DNA of 64,000 nucleotides from Thermincola carboxydiphila (GTDB lineage: Bacteria; Bacillota; Thermincolia; Thermincolales; UBA2595), in contig JAENZJ010000007.1 in the NCBI GenBank assembly GCA_016841325.1, forward strand, positions 1 through 64,000, in the 5' to 3' direction. The notes under the pieces were generated by a model. That model saw nothing but the letters and a program-made list of their open reading frames with translations, was not told the DNA's origin and searched no databases. Shown here piece after piece: positions 36,326 to 45,255 of the stretch (position 1 is its first letter; each line of letters starts with the position of its first letter). Made by a program: the position numbers and the translations under genes.

Positions 36326-37677
36326 TGGCAGAATTACTGGTTATTCATCCTCTGAACAGGGGTATCCGGCCAATAAGACTGGAAGTGGAAACAGAGTCCC
36401 GCAAAATAACTTCTGCAAAAGCAGGGACCACATTTTACTGGGATTTTGAAAAGACTCTGCAGGGCAAAGACCCCCTTGATGCCATCCAACTGACCCAACG
36501 TTGCAGCGGAATAGACTTTATTTCTCATGCTGTTGCTGCCGTCCGGGCCTTGGAGGGTATAGCCGGGGTTTCTGTGCCGCCAAATGCGCGGTTGATCAGA
36601 AATATTTTGTTGGCCCTGGATATGATTTACGGAAATCTGGCGCACTTTTATCAAAACGCAGTGCCTGATTATATACCTTTAAAGACGGGTCCTGCAGTGC
36701 ACGGACAGGATGGGGACTTCCGGGTCCCGCCTACTGTGGCTGAAAGGATTGCGGCTAATGCGTGGCAGGCGCTGGAAATGCGCAGCCTGATCCATAGCAT
36801 GACTGGTGTTGTGGCAGGAAAAGCACCTCATATCTGTAATGTTGTATTTAGCGGCATTACCCGGAATTTAAATATAGCCGACATACTTAAGTTAAAATCA
36901 AATCTCGGCGAGGTTGGCAGGTTTGTATTCAATGGGTATACAAGGGACCTGGAAGACCTGGAAAAAGCGTATCCTGATTATTTTGACCTTGGTAAGGGAG
37001 ATGGACGCCTGCTAACTGTAAACGAATTTCCCGCAAACAAGCCGGGTGAATTTATGATTCCCGGTTCAGTCAAAACAGGCACCGGGAACCTGGTGCTGGA
37101 TACAGGTCTGATAACCGTAGCTTGTGCAGGGTCCTGGTTTGAGGCAGCGGACTCAGGGAATACTACCCTGGCAGGACCTTTTAAGACCTCACCTGATAAG
37201 CCTGGAGGATATTCCTGGGTGAAAGGCGCTTTGTATGACAAAAAGACTTTTGAGGTAGGGGCTCTGGCACGAATGTTGTTGTCAGGCAATTCTGTTACCA
37301 CCGGCATGGGGGCACGGGCCTTTTCCGTCATGGGCCGTTTTCGGGCCCGCCTTGAGGAAACTAAAGCCTTGTTGGAAAAAATTTCTGCCTGGATAGAAGA
37401 ATATGAACCCGATGGACAGCTAACGGCAGAATCAGAGGTCCCGGAAGAAGGGTTGGCAATCGGTGCTGCCGAAGCGTCCCAGGGGTCGGTTATTCATTAT
37501 GTCTCTTTGAGTGACGGCAGGATTGAATTATATAATGCCCTGGATTCATTCTCGTGGAACCTCTGTCCACAGACGGCAGACAATAACAGGGGGCCAATGG
37601 AACAATCACTTATCGGACTTACTGTTGCTAACCCGGAAAGCCCTGTAGAGGTGCTCAGGGCAGCCCGGTCATTTTAA
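36325..37677 (+). CDS. [NiFe] hydrogenase large-subunit homologue lacking NiFe ligands
   Basis: A 450-residue protein that aligns with group 1 large subunits throughout (FYWDFEKTLQGKDPLDA, HAVAAVRALEG, GKAPHICNVV, QSLIGLTVANPESPVEVLR). The N-terminal RxCGxC motif is RCSGID (59-64), so both cysteine positions are replaced, and the last motif DPCxxCxxH is absent because the protein ends at RSF450. RIEGH is replaced by RGIRP (12-16), and the active-site arginine of APRGA is Q386. The fold is kept but the metal site is not. The gene is intact, GTG start coupled to the small subunit, so it looks functional rather than a pseudogene. Activity unknown. Confidence 0.9.
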   Translation: MAELLVIHPLNRGIRPIRLEVETESRKITSAKAGTTFYWDFEKTLQGKDPLDAIQLTQRCSGIDFISHAVAAVRALEGIAGVSVPPNARLIRNILLALDMIYGNLAHFYQNAVPDYIPLKTGPAVHGQDGDFRVPPTVAERIAANAWQALEMRSLIHSMTGVVAGKAPHICNVVFSGITRNLNIADILKLKSNLGEVGRFVFNGYTRDLEDLEKAYPDYFDLGKGDGRLLTVNEFPANKPGEFMIPGSVKTGTGNLVLDTGLITVACAGSWFEAADSGNTTLAGPFKTSPDKPGGYSWVKGALYDKKTFEVGALARMLLSGNSVTTGMGARAFSVMGRFRARLEETKALLEKISAWIEEYEPDGQLTAESEVPEEGLAIGAAEASQGSVIHYVSLSDGRIELYNALDSFSWNLCPQTADNNRGPMEQSLIGLTVANPESPVEVLRAARSF

Positions 37678-37702
37678 ACCGGAACATGAGAGGTGGCCGG
37701 TC

Positions 37703-38341
37703 TTGGCTAAGGAAATTTATTGCCATACAATACCTGCCCGGATTTTACACTGGATAAATGCAGCCAATATTGGTCTTTTGACCACATCGGGCATGTATAT
37801 CAGGGATCCGGAGGTTTTTGCCCTGTTTGCCAACATGGATATTGCCAGGAAAACACATTTTATCGCCATGTACCTGATTATTTACGGCATCCTGATAAGG
37901 ATATACTATTCATGGGTAAGCAGGGATTACCGTGAATTAATGTTCCGGCCGCGGGATTTCAGAGAGTTTCCGGCTCTGTTCAGGTATTATCTGTTTATAC
38001 GGAAAGAACCGCCCGAGTCCGGAAAATATAACGCAGGCCAGAAGCTGCTCTACAATGCTTGGGCAGTGCTGGTATTCCTTCAGGCCGTCACCGGGTTCGG
38101 ACTCTATTTTCCTGATGGGTTGGCAGCTTTTGTGAGGATGTTTGGGGGACCGGTGGTTATCAGGCAGCTTCATTTTGCCATAACCTGGGTTTTTATTGTT
38201 TCTGTGGCCCTTCATGTTTATCTCTCCTTTATAGGTGGATGGATGGTTATAAAATCCATGATTACAGGATATCTGCCGGAAGGAGTATATATGCAGCCGG
38301 TGGCTGATGAAACTGAAAGGGGAAATATAGGGGATTTTTAA
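37703..38341 (+). CDS. Hydrogenase-type cytochrome b (HyaC/HupC-like)
   Basis: A 212-residue integral membrane protein with four predicted helices. Histidines in ILHWINAANIG, KTHFIAMYL and RQLHFAITWVFIVSVALHVYL are the likely ligands of two b hemes. In group 1 hydrogenases this subunit passes electrons from the small subunit to quinone. TTG start with GAGAGGTGG upstream, 25 bases after the large-subunit homologue. Its conservation implies that the complex still exchanges electrons with the membrane. Confidence 0.9.
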   Translation: MAKEIYCHTIPARILHWINAANIGLLTTSGMYIRDPEVFALFANMDIARKTHFIAMYLIIYGILIRIYYSWVSRDYRELMFRPRDFREFPALFRYYLFIRKEPPESGKYNAGQKLLYNAWAVLVFLQAVTGFGLYFPDGLAAFVRMFGGPVVIRQLHFAITWVFIVSVALHVYLSFIGGWMVIKSMITGYLPEGVYMQPVADETERGNIGDF

Positions 38342-38388
38342 GAGACCACGCGGTTTTCGGATGGTTTTCGGATGTGGAGGGAATTGAC

Positions 38389-38730
38389 TTGCACGAAATG
38401 GCATTAATGGCAGGTGTTTTTGATATTATCAGGCAGTACACCACAGACCTGTCTGATAAAAATGTCACCAGGGTTACCCTGGTTGTCGGGGAAATGACCA
38501 ATGCAGTACCCGAGGCCCTGGAAGCAGCCTTTGAGGTACATGCAAAAGGAACTCCGGTTGAGGGAGCAAAACTGGTGATAAAGGATATCCCGCTGGTGGC
38601 AAGGTGCCGCAGCTGTGGCTGGGAAGGTAAAACGGAAAAACATGTTTTTATGTGTCCCGGGTGTTCATCCTTTGGCATGGAACTGATTTCCGGCCGGGAA
38701 TTATATGTGGAAAGCCTGGAGGTGGAATAA
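38389..38730 (+). CDS. hypA: Hydrogenase nickel incorporation protein HypA
   Basis: Nickel metallochaperone, 113 residues. The TTG start at 38389 gives MHEMALM, placing the nickel-binding histidine at position 2 as the family requires; a longer reading would bury it. The zinc site has CRSCGWEG and CPGCSS (cysteines about 73, 76, 89 and 92). GGAGG lies 9 bases upstream. It overlaps nothing but is one base from hypB, and works with HypB to insert nickel into hydrogenase large subunits. Confidence 0.95.
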   Translation: MHEMALMAGVFDIIRQYTTDLSDKNVTRVTLVVGEMTNAVPEALEAAFEVHAKGTPVEGAKLVIKDIPLVARCRSCGWEGKTEKHVFMCPGCSSFGMELISGRELYVESLEVE

Positions 38731-38731
38731 C

Positions 38732-39388
38732 GTGGAGATTAAAGTAAATACCGGCATCCTCAGTGCAAATGAGCAAAAAGCAGTGGAGAACAGGAAACTC
38801 TTTAAGGAAAACGGGGTTTTTGCCATCAACCTTATGGGTTCTCCCGGAGCCGGCAAGACTACTGTTTTGGAAAAAACCATTGATTACCTGAGCGGGAAAG
38901 TCAGGCTGGCAGTAATTGAAGGAGATATATATACCAGCAAAGATGCCAGGAGAATTGAAAAATACGGAGTTCCTGTTGAGCAGATTAATACCGGCGGGGC
39001 CTGTCATCTTGATGCCAAAATGGTGTCAGGGGCTCTTAGTAAGTTTGACCTGACCGGACTTGACCTGATGGTTATTGAAAATGTGGGCAATCTGGTCTGC
39101 CCTGTTGAATTTGACCTTGGTGAAGACCAGAAAATTGCAGTCCTTAGCATTACTGAGGGAGATGATAAGCCGATGAAATATCCCCTGCTTTTCCGGGAGT
39201 CAGGGGCAGTTATTCTGAATAAAATGGATATCCTTGACTTTACTGATGTGGACCTTGAAGGCTTACGCAAGGATATTCACATAATTAATCCTGATATTAA
39301 AATTTTTGAAGTATCGGCCCGGACCGGACAGGGTATTGATCAATGGGCAGAGTGGTTAACAGACAGGGTTAAAGACACTGTGAAATAA
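38732..39388 (+). CDS. hypB: Hydrogenase nickel incorporation GTPase HypB
   Basis: SIMIBI-class GTPase, 218 residues. P-loop GSPGAGKTTVLEKT (about 37-50), the HypB signature GGACHLDAKMV with the interface Cys-His pair, ENVGNLVCP, and NKMD. It lacks a histidine-rich N-terminal nickel store. GTG start at 38732 with GGAGGTGG. The partner large subunit of this operon has no nickel ligands, so HypA/HypB probably serve another hydrogenase elsewhere in the genome. Confidence 0.95.
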   Translation: MEIKVNTGILSANEQKAVENRKLFKENGVFAINLMGSPGAGKTTVLEKTIDYLSGKVRLAVIEGDIYTSKDARRIEKYGVPVEQINTGGACHLDAKMVSGALSKFDLTGLDLMVIENVGNLVCPVEFDLGEDQKIAVLSITEGDDKPMKYPLLFRESGAVILNKMDILDFTDVDLEGLRKDIHIINPDIKIFEVSARTGQGIDQWAEWLTDRVKDTVK

Positions 39389-39422
39389 AAACACTGTGAA
39401 ATAAATACACAGGGGTGGTTTG

Positions 39423-40124
39423 ATGAATATTTTGGATATCATTTTTGTTGTTATACTGGCATATGGTGCATACAGGGGTTATCAAAAAGGATTGTTTGCC
39501 ACTGTTTCCCGGGTGGCAGGTTATCTGGCAGCACTAGTTGGGGCAGTATTGCTGTACCAGCCGCTGGCCCTTTTTCTGGGAAACGAAATGCGTTTCAGGG
39601 AAGCACTTTCTCCCTGGATAGCAGAAACCATGGCTATCCCGGCAGCTTCATTTCAAACCGAAATTAATGATGTAGCCTTTGACAAGGCCAAAGCCATTCT
39701 GGAGGGCTACCGGATGCCAGAGGTATTTAACAGCCTTATGGAGGAAATCATCAGTAAGATTTCTGAAGTGCCGTCAGCAGGGATTAATTCTCTCGGAGAG
39801 GGCATTACTTATACAGTAAGCGGATATATCCTTAATGCCGTTAGCTTTGTATTGATATATATACTGCTCTCAGTTTTGTTCAGAATCATTATCCCGAAGG
39901 TATTCACAAGTGTTAATCCAAAACCTGTAACATTTCTTGATAAAATATGCGGCTCTGTCCTTGGTATGGGCGGAGGCATGCTTACAGTCAGTGCAATCAT
40001 TATCTTACTTACCCCCCTGGCTTCAATGGGAGCCATGAAAGGAAATGACAGCCCCCTGGCAAATATGATGGCCGGTTCAATCACAGTGGATAAAGTAATG
40101 GGTATTTTAAGCGGATTTTTCTAA
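39423..40124 (+). CDS. CvpA family membrane protein
   Basis: A 233-residue protein with an N-terminal helix followed by YGAYRGYQKGLFATVSRVAGY, the CvpA/colicin V production signature, and further hydrophobic segments around 25-45, 130-155 and 180-205. Function is poorly known; the family is involved in envelope stability in other bacteria. ATG 39423 has AGGGGTGG. Confidence 0.82.
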   Translation: MNILDIIFVVILAYGAYRGYQKGLFATVSRVAGYLAALVGAVLLYQPLALFLGNEMRFREALSPWIAETMAIPAASFQTEINDVAFDKAKAILEGYRMPEVFNSLMEEIISKISEVPSAGINSLGEGITYTVSGYILNAVSFVLIYILLSVLFRIIIPKVFTSVNPKPVTFLDKICGSVLGMGGGMLTVSAIIILLTPLASMGAMKGNDSPLANMMAGSITVDKVMGILSGFF

Positions 40125-40245
40125 TATTTCAGGAAATTATGCCCTGAGGTAAAAGTATGGGAGAAACTTTTGTTTACCCTGGGTTTATTTCGGGGGTTTA
40201 TACATAAAATAGTACAAGTGTATACTATAATCTTTGGAGGGTCCC

Positions 40246-41688
40246 ATGGAAAAACAAGGTAAGGAATTAAAAGAGCGTTGGAAGGAGCTCCGGGATGACC
40301 TGAGCTTCAGGCAGAGGCATGTCTGGGACATCTTATCCCCACAGGAGCGGGAGGAAACCCAGAAGTTTGCTGAAGACTATAAGGGATTTCTCAACAGAGC
40401 CAAAACTGAGCGGGAAGCCGTTGCTGAAATAGTTCACCTGGCCGAAAAGGAGGGGTATGTTTCCCTGGATGAAATGATGGAGCGCGGTAAGAAACTCCGG
40501 CCGGGAAATAAGGTTTATGCCGTAAACCGAGACAAAAATGTAGCCCTTATTGTCATTGGCAAAGAACCGGTCTGGAAGAGTCTCAATTTGATTGGTTCTC
40601 ATCTGGATGCCCCCAGACTGGATTTAAAACCTGTCCCCTTATACGAGGACCAGGGGATAGCATTTCTGAAGACTCATTATTATGGGGGAATCAAGAAGTA
40701 TCACTGGGTTTCACATCCCTTGGCTATTCATGGGGTTGTAGTCAGGCAAACCGGGGAAAAAATAAATATTCAGATAGGTGAAGCAGACAATGACCCGGTT
40801 TTTGTAATTACAGACCTGTTACCACACCTGGCCAAAGAACAGTTAAAGAAAAAGGTCGGAGAAGCTGTAAGCGGTGAAGCCCTTAATATACTGGCCGGGA
40901 CCCTGCCCTTTGAGGAAAAGGAGGCCAAAGAAAGGGTCAAACTGGCAGTATTGGAGCTTTTACAATTAAAGTACGGTATAAAGGAAGAAGACCTGATAAG
41001 CGCTGAACTGGAGCTGGTACCGGCAGCCCGGGCTAGGGATGTGGGGCTTGACCGCAGCATGATTGGCGCATATGGTCAGGATGACCGGATTTGTGCTTTT
41101 ACTTCAATGAGGGCGCTGCTGAAATGCCAGAATCCGGTCCATACAGCAATTGCATTATTTGTTGATAAGGAAGAAATAGGCAGTACCGGAAATACGGGAA
41201 TGAAGGCCCGGTTCCTGGAGAACACAGTGGCCGAGCTCTTATACCTGATCACCGGGGATTATGATGAAATATACTGCAGAAAGGCCCTGGCCAATGCCAG
41301 AGCGCTGTCTGCAGATGTTGGCGCAGGTATTGACCCGGGATGGGAAGGTACCCATGACAAATATAATGCCGCACGGTTGGGAAACGGTATTGTGGTCACC
41401 AAGTATACCGGTTCGGGAGGGAAATACTCCACCAGTGATGCCAATGCGGAGTTTGTTGCTGAAATCAGGAGGATTTTTAATGAAAACAGGATTATCTGGC
41501 AGACTGGCGAGCTGGGCAAAGTAGACCAGGGCGGCGGCGGTACCATAGCACAGTTTATGGCCCGCTACGGGATGAATGTCCTGGATTGCGGTCCGGCCCT
41601 GCTGAGCATGCATGCACCTGTGGAGATTTCTCACAAGGCAGATCTATATATGTGTTATCAGGCCTATCATGCCTTTTTCAACAGCTAA
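40246..41688 (+). CDS. M18-family aspartyl aminopeptidase-like protease
   Basis: Zinc aminopeptidase of 480 residues. Metal ligands and signatures are visible in GSHLDAPRLDLKP, FVDKEEIGSTGNTG and ADVGAGIDPGWEGTHD, and the C-terminal SMHAPVEISHKADLY. It should release N-terminal acidic or other residues from peptides in the cytoplasm. ATG 40246 follows GGAGGGTCCC. A TATAAT at 40226-40231 is only about 15 bases upstream of the start, and no convincing -35 accompanies it. Confidence 0.92.
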   Translation: MEKQGKELKERWKELRDDLSFRQRHVWDILSPQEREETQKFAEDYKGFLNRAKTEREAVAEIVHLAEKEGYVSLDEMMERGKKLRPGNKVYAVNRDKNVALIVIGKEPVWKSLNLIGSHLDAPRLDLKPVPLYEDQGIAFLKTHYYGGIKKYHWVSHPLAIHGVVVRQTGEKINIQIGEADNDPVFVITDLLPHLAKEQLKKKVGEAVSGEALNILAGTLPFEEKEAKERVKLAVLELLQLKYGIKEEDLISAELELVPAARARDVGLDRSMIGAYGQDDRICAFTSMRALLKCQNPVHTAIALFVDKEEIGSTGNTGMKARFLENTVAELLYLITGDYDEIYCRKALANARALSADVGAGIDPGWEGTHDKYNAARLGNGIVVTKYTGSGGKYSTSDANAEFVAEIRRIFNENRIIWQTGELGKVDQGGGGTIAQFMARYGMNVLDCGPALLSMHAPVEISHKADLYMCYQAYHAFFNS

Positions 41689-41694
41689 CCGAAT

Positions 41695-41719
41695 CCAGCC
41701 GCGGGGCTGGTTTTTTTTT
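41695..41719 (+). terminator. Terminator after the M18 peptidase gene
   Basis: CCAGCC-GCGG-GGCTGG followed by a run of nine T. Confidence 0.9.
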
Positions 41720-41825
41720 GCGTATTTCTCTGCATTTTTTCTGTATCTAATTTGAGAGAGGAATTATCCATGGTGTGTCGAAAGTATTTACAAATATAGG
41801 ATAAATGGATGAGGGTGAAGGCTTG

Positions 41826-42869
41826 ATGGATTTTGTATTTGGGTTTACATTGCTGATTTTGGGAACAATCGTTATTGCGGCATTAATTTTTAGGAAGATA
41901 TCAGGAAAAAAGGGGAAAACTGATGACCCTGCCGGGTTGAATGGTCCGGGGAACACTTTAAATTATAATTCAGATAACACTGGCAAGCTGGAAAAGCATA
42001 TCAGGGAAAAAAATTTTGCTGTCATAGAGCAGGTTATCCGCGAAATTGACAGCTACCCTGCTGAAAAGCAGAAAATAATCAGGCGTGTCCTGACCGAGGC
42101 GGGAGTGACCAAACATTATGTGTCTCAGCTCTCTGACAATAAGAATACAGTACGGGCTGCGGCTGCAGAATGCCTCGGAACCATCAGGGACCTGAAAACA
42201 CAGGAACCGTTGTTCCTGGCTATGGCTGACAAGAGTGAAGAGGTACGCCTGGCTGCGGCAGAAGCCCTGAAAAGTATAGGTGATGCTTCAATAGCGGGGA
42301 TGTTAGTCCAGTCATTAAAAGAACCTAACCGGTGGCTCCCGGCCAGAACCGCAGAAGTACTGGTCTCACTGGGCCTGCGTGCAGTACCGGCCTTACAGGC
42401 CGCACTGGAAGATGATGACCCTGTTTTCAGGGGATATATCATTGAAATTCTTGGGGAAATCGGTGATCCGTCTTCTGCTGCGGCACTGCACCGCGCTCTG
42501 GAGGACCCTGCGGTAAATGTAAGGCTGGAGGCAGCCAGAGCCCTGGGGAAAATAGGACATAAAGATTCGATACCATCACTTGTGAATGCACTGGGAGACC
42601 CCGAAGTAAAGGTAGTTGTCCAGGCCATAAGTTCCCTCGGCAGGATTGGAGGGGCCGAAGTAATGGGGTATATCGCCGGAATGCTTAACCACAGTGATGC
42701 TGTAATAAGGTTTACGGCCCTTGATGCCCTGCGCCGCATGGGCTCCGAAGGATTGAAATATATCAGGGAAACAGCTTTTAACAAAGGACACCCTTCTGCA
42801 GAAAGAGCGAGGGAAATAATCAGGGAGATTGAGGGAGACGGTGCCAGCATAAAAATCCGGTACAAGTAA
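41826..42869 (+). CDS. Membrane-anchored HEAT-repeat protein
   Basis: A 347-residue protein with one N-terminal transmembrane helix (MDFVFGFTLLILGTIVIAALIF), a polar linker, and then about six to seven HEAT-like repeats from residue 100 onward, each of the form VRLEAARALGKIGHKDSIPSL. Such proteins are scaffolds for protein contacts or lyases; the partner is unknown. ATG 41826 has GAGGGTGAAGG; an in-frame ATG 21 bases earlier has none. Confidence 0.85.
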   Translation: MDFVFGFTLLILGTIVIAALIFRKISGKKGKTDDPAGLNGPGNTLNYNSDNTGKLEKHIREKNFAVIEQVIREIDSYPAEKQKIIRRVLTEAGVTKHYVSQLSDNKNTVRAAAAECLGTIRDLKTQEPLFLAMADKSEEVRLAAAEALKSIGDASIAGMLVQSLKEPNRWLPARTAEVLVSLGLRAVPALQAALEDDDPVFRGYIIEILGEIGDPSSAAALHRALEDPAVNVRLEAARALGKIGHKDSIPSLVNALGDPEVKVVVQAISSLGRIGGAEVMGYIAGMLNHSDAVIRFTALDALRRMGSEGLKYIRETAFNKGHPSAERAREIIREIEGDGASIKIRYK

Positions 42870-42915
42870 ACCGGATTTCATAAATTATTCAATTTGGGAA
42901 GGGGGAGAAATCAAG

Positions 42916-43833
42916 ATGAATCTGGAAAGCCTGTCAGTGCTGACTGAAAAAGCAATTGCATATAGAGATGAGATGCTAAAATTTGCCGGTACTATAATTG
43001 GGATCTTTATTTTAGCATTTGTCCTGATCAAGGTGGGAGACATAATTATCAGCCGCATTCTTAAGCCGCGGGACCAGAAGTTCTACTTTGATGAACGAAG
43101 GGTTCTGACCTTAAGGACACTCGCCAGGAGTATACTAAGATATGTTGTTTATTTTATGGTTGGGTTCACGGTATTAGGGCAGATTGCAGAGCTAACCGGT
43201 ACTGACCTTAAAGGTTTTTTGGCCGGCGCGGGTATTCTGGGAGTGGCCCTGGGTTTTGGTGCCCAAAGCCTGGTCAGGGACGTTATTACAGGTTTTTTCA
43301 TATTATTGGAAAATCAGTATGCGGTGGGGGAATATATCACTACCGGCGGGTTTTCGGGCGTTGTTGAGGAAATTGAACTTCGTGTAACCAAGCTGAGGGA
43401 CTGGGGGGGAGAGTACCACATCATCCCCAATGGACAGATAACAGCTGTCACAAACTTAAGCAGAGGCAGCATGAGGGCATTGGTTGAAATAGGAATAGCT
43501 TATGAAGAAGATATAGACAGGGCTCTTGAAGTCATGAAAAAAGCTGCTGCCGACCTCGCCGGGGAACTTGGGGATATTATTGTGGAAGGGCCGGATGTCC
43601 TGGGGGTAGTTGCCTTTGGACCAAGTGAAGTGGTGGTCCGGACAGTGGCCCAAACCAAGCCAATGGAGCAATGGCGTGTGGAGCGTGAGCTGCGCAAAAG
43701 ATTTAAAGAGGCTTTTGACAGGGAAGGCATCGAAATCCCGTACCCGCGCCAGGTTATTATTGCAAAGGGCGATGATGGTAAGCAATCAGCCGGTAGATCC
43801 GGAAATGGGGTTGAAGTCTATGGTGACAGGTAA
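42916..43833 (+). CDS. Small-conductance mechanosensitive channel, MscS family
   Basis: A 305-residue protein with three N-terminal hydrophobic segments, the pore-helix TM3 as FLAGAGILGVALGFGAQSLVRDVITGFFIL (positions about 95-124) and the cytoplasmic beta domain VGEYITTGGFSGVVEEIELRVTKLRDW. It should open on hypo-osmotic shock. AGGGGGAG precedes ATG 42916. Its end overlaps the next gene by 14 bases. Confidence 0.93.
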   Translation: MNLESLSVLTEKAIAYRDEMLKFAGTIIGIFILAFVLIKVGDIIISRILKPRDQKFYFDERRVLTLRTLARSILRYVVYFMVGFTVLGQIAELTGTDLKGFLAGAGILGVALGFGAQSLVRDVITGFFILLENQYAVGEYITTGGFSGVVEEIELRVTKLRDWGGEYHIIPNGQITAVTNLSRGSMRALVEIGIAYEEDIDRALEVMKKAAADLAGELGDIIVEGPDVLGVVAFGPSEVVVRTVAQTKPMEQWRVERELRKRFKEAFDREGIEIPYPRQVIIAKGDDGKQSAGRSGNGVEVYGDR

Positions 43834-44032
43834 AACACATAAATACCAGGTAGGTGATATTGTTCAGATGAGAAAGGCCCACCCCTGTGGCAATGACCGC
43901 TGGGAAGTTACCCGCACCGGAATGGATTTCAGGATAAAATGCCTGGGCTGCGGGCGCCAGCTGATGCTGCCGCGGCCTAAGTTTGAAAAGGGTGTAAAAA
44001 AAGTGATTCAGCCCGCCGGGGGTCCAAAATAA
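43820..44032 (+). CDS. DUF951 family protein
   Basis: A 70-residue protein with YQVGDIVQMRKAHPCGNDRWEV and CLGCGRQLMLPRPKFE, the standard pattern of this small family found before ychF in many Firmicutes. The cysteine pair and single C suggest a zinc-binding fold; a nucleic-acid role is often assumed but not shown. ATG 43820 is my choice; ATG 43805 is also in frame. It overlaps mscS. Confidence 0.85.
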   Translation: MVTGKTHKYQVGDIVQMRKAHPCGNDRWEVTRTGMDFRIKCLGCGRQLMLPRPKFEKGVKKVIQPAGGPK

Positions 44033-44118
44033 TATTTTGGGGTGTAAGATAAAGTTGCATCAGCCATTGAGATAAGGTATAATTTTCAAAGTGGAAAGTA
44101 GAGAAAGGATGAACCTTC

Positions 44119-45213
44119 ATGCAGCTAGGAATCGTGGGACTGCCCAATGTAGGCAAATCAACCCTTTTTAATGCAATTACCAGGGCAGGAGCTGAAGCAG
44201 CTAACTACCCCTTTTGTACCATAGACCCCAATGTCGGGGTTGTGGAAGTGCCTGATGAAAGACTGGACAGGCTGGCTGAAATGGTCAGGCCCCAAAAAGT
44301 TGTCCCTACAGTGACAGAGTTTGTGGATATTGCCGGCCTGGTAAAAGGGGCCAGCAAGGGAGAGGGCCTTGGCAATAAGTTCCTCTCCCATATCCGGGAA
44401 GTAGATGCCATTGTCCATGTGGTCAGGTGTTTTCAGGACACCAATGTAACTCACGTGGAGGGTGATATCGGTCCGGCAAGAGATATTGAGACAATAAACA
44501 TGGAACTGGTCCTTGCTGACCTGGAAACTATGGAAAAACGGCTTGAGCGGACCCGGAAAATGATGAAAACCCATGACAAGAAATATGAGGCCGAATTAAA
44601 AGTACTGGAACGTATTCAGGAAGCCCTTGATTCCGGAAGGCCTGTACGTAGTGTCAGGTTTGAGCCTGAGGAGCAGGCGCTGTTAAAGGATGCCAATTTT
44701 CTGACCGCCAAACCGGTGCTGTATGTGGCCAATGTCAGTGAGGATGACTTACCTGATGCCAAAGGCAACCCCCTTGTGGAAGAAGTCAGGAAAGTTGCAG
44801 CAGGTGAAAGCTCTGAAGTGGTTGTGGTCTGTGGAAAAATTGAAGCAGAGATAGCTGAACTGGAGGAAGAAGAAAAGACCGAGTTCCTTGCAGACCTGGG
44901 TCTTCAGGAATCCGGGCTGGACAGGCTCATCAGGGCGGGATACCGTTTGCTGGGTCTGCTGACCTTTTTTACTGCCGGACCCCAGGAAGTAAAGGCCTGG
45001 ACTATCAGAAAGGGCACCAAAGCTCCGCAGGCTGCGGGTAAAATCCATACTGACATTGAGAGAGGATTTATCAGGGCAGAAGTGGTGTCTTATGATGACC
45101 TGATGGCTGCAGGTTCCCAGGTACAGGCCAAAGAAAAAGGTCTGGTCCGCCTTGAAGGCAAGGATTATATTATGAAAGACGGAGACGTGGTCTATTTCCG
45201 CTTTAATGTCTAA
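44119..45213 (+). CDS. ychF: Redox-regulated ATPase YchF
   Basis: Obg-family P-loop protein that prefers ATP, 364 residues. G1 [15 protein letters not shown] at 6-20, G3 [19 protein letters not shown], coiled-coil insertion around 135-170 and a C-terminal TGS domain ending [10 protein letters not shown]. It associates with ribosomes and stress responses. Common neighbour of rpsF and DUF951. Confidence 0.97.
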   Translation: MQLGIVGLPNVGKSTLFNAITRAGAEAANYPFCTIDPNVGVVEVPDERLDRLAEMVRPQKVVPTVTEFVDIAGLVKGASKGEGLGNKFLSHIREVDAIVHVVRCFQDTNVTHVEGDIGPARDIETINMELVLADLETMEKRLERTRKMMKTHDKKYEAELKVLERIQEALDSGRPVRSVRFEPEEQALLKDANFLTAKPVLYVANVSEDDLPDAKGNPLVEEVRKVAAGESSEVVVVCGKIEAEIAELEEEEKTEFLADLGLQESGLDRLIRAGYRLLGLLTFFTAGPQEVKAWTIRKGTKAPQAAGKIHTDIERGFIRAEVVSYDDLMAAGSQVQAKEKGLVRLEGKDYIMKDGDVVYFRFNV

Positions 45214-45224
45214 TTTAAAAAAAA

Positions 45225-45251
45225 GCACTTGCGGGTTACCCCGCCAAGTGC
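45225..45251. terminator. Bidirectional terminator between ychF and the DUF2225 gene
   Basis: GCACTTG-CGGG-TTAC-CCCG-CCAAGTGC with a bulge; A8 on one side and T5 on the other. Confidence 0.88.
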
Positions 45252-45255
45252 CTTT

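Noticed and set aside
36325-37677. Possible group 4 / complex I NuoD-like protein instead of a group 1 homologue
   Set aside because: The partner small subunit is Tat-exported with three clusters and the operon has a HyaC-type cytochrome b; landmarks along the protein follow group 1.
37678-37760. Frameshift that would restore DPCxxCxxH to the hydrogenase-like large subunit
   Set aside because: No frame between the stop and the cytochrome b start encodes a CxxC motif, and the N-terminal motif is lost as well, so a single sequencing error does not explain it.
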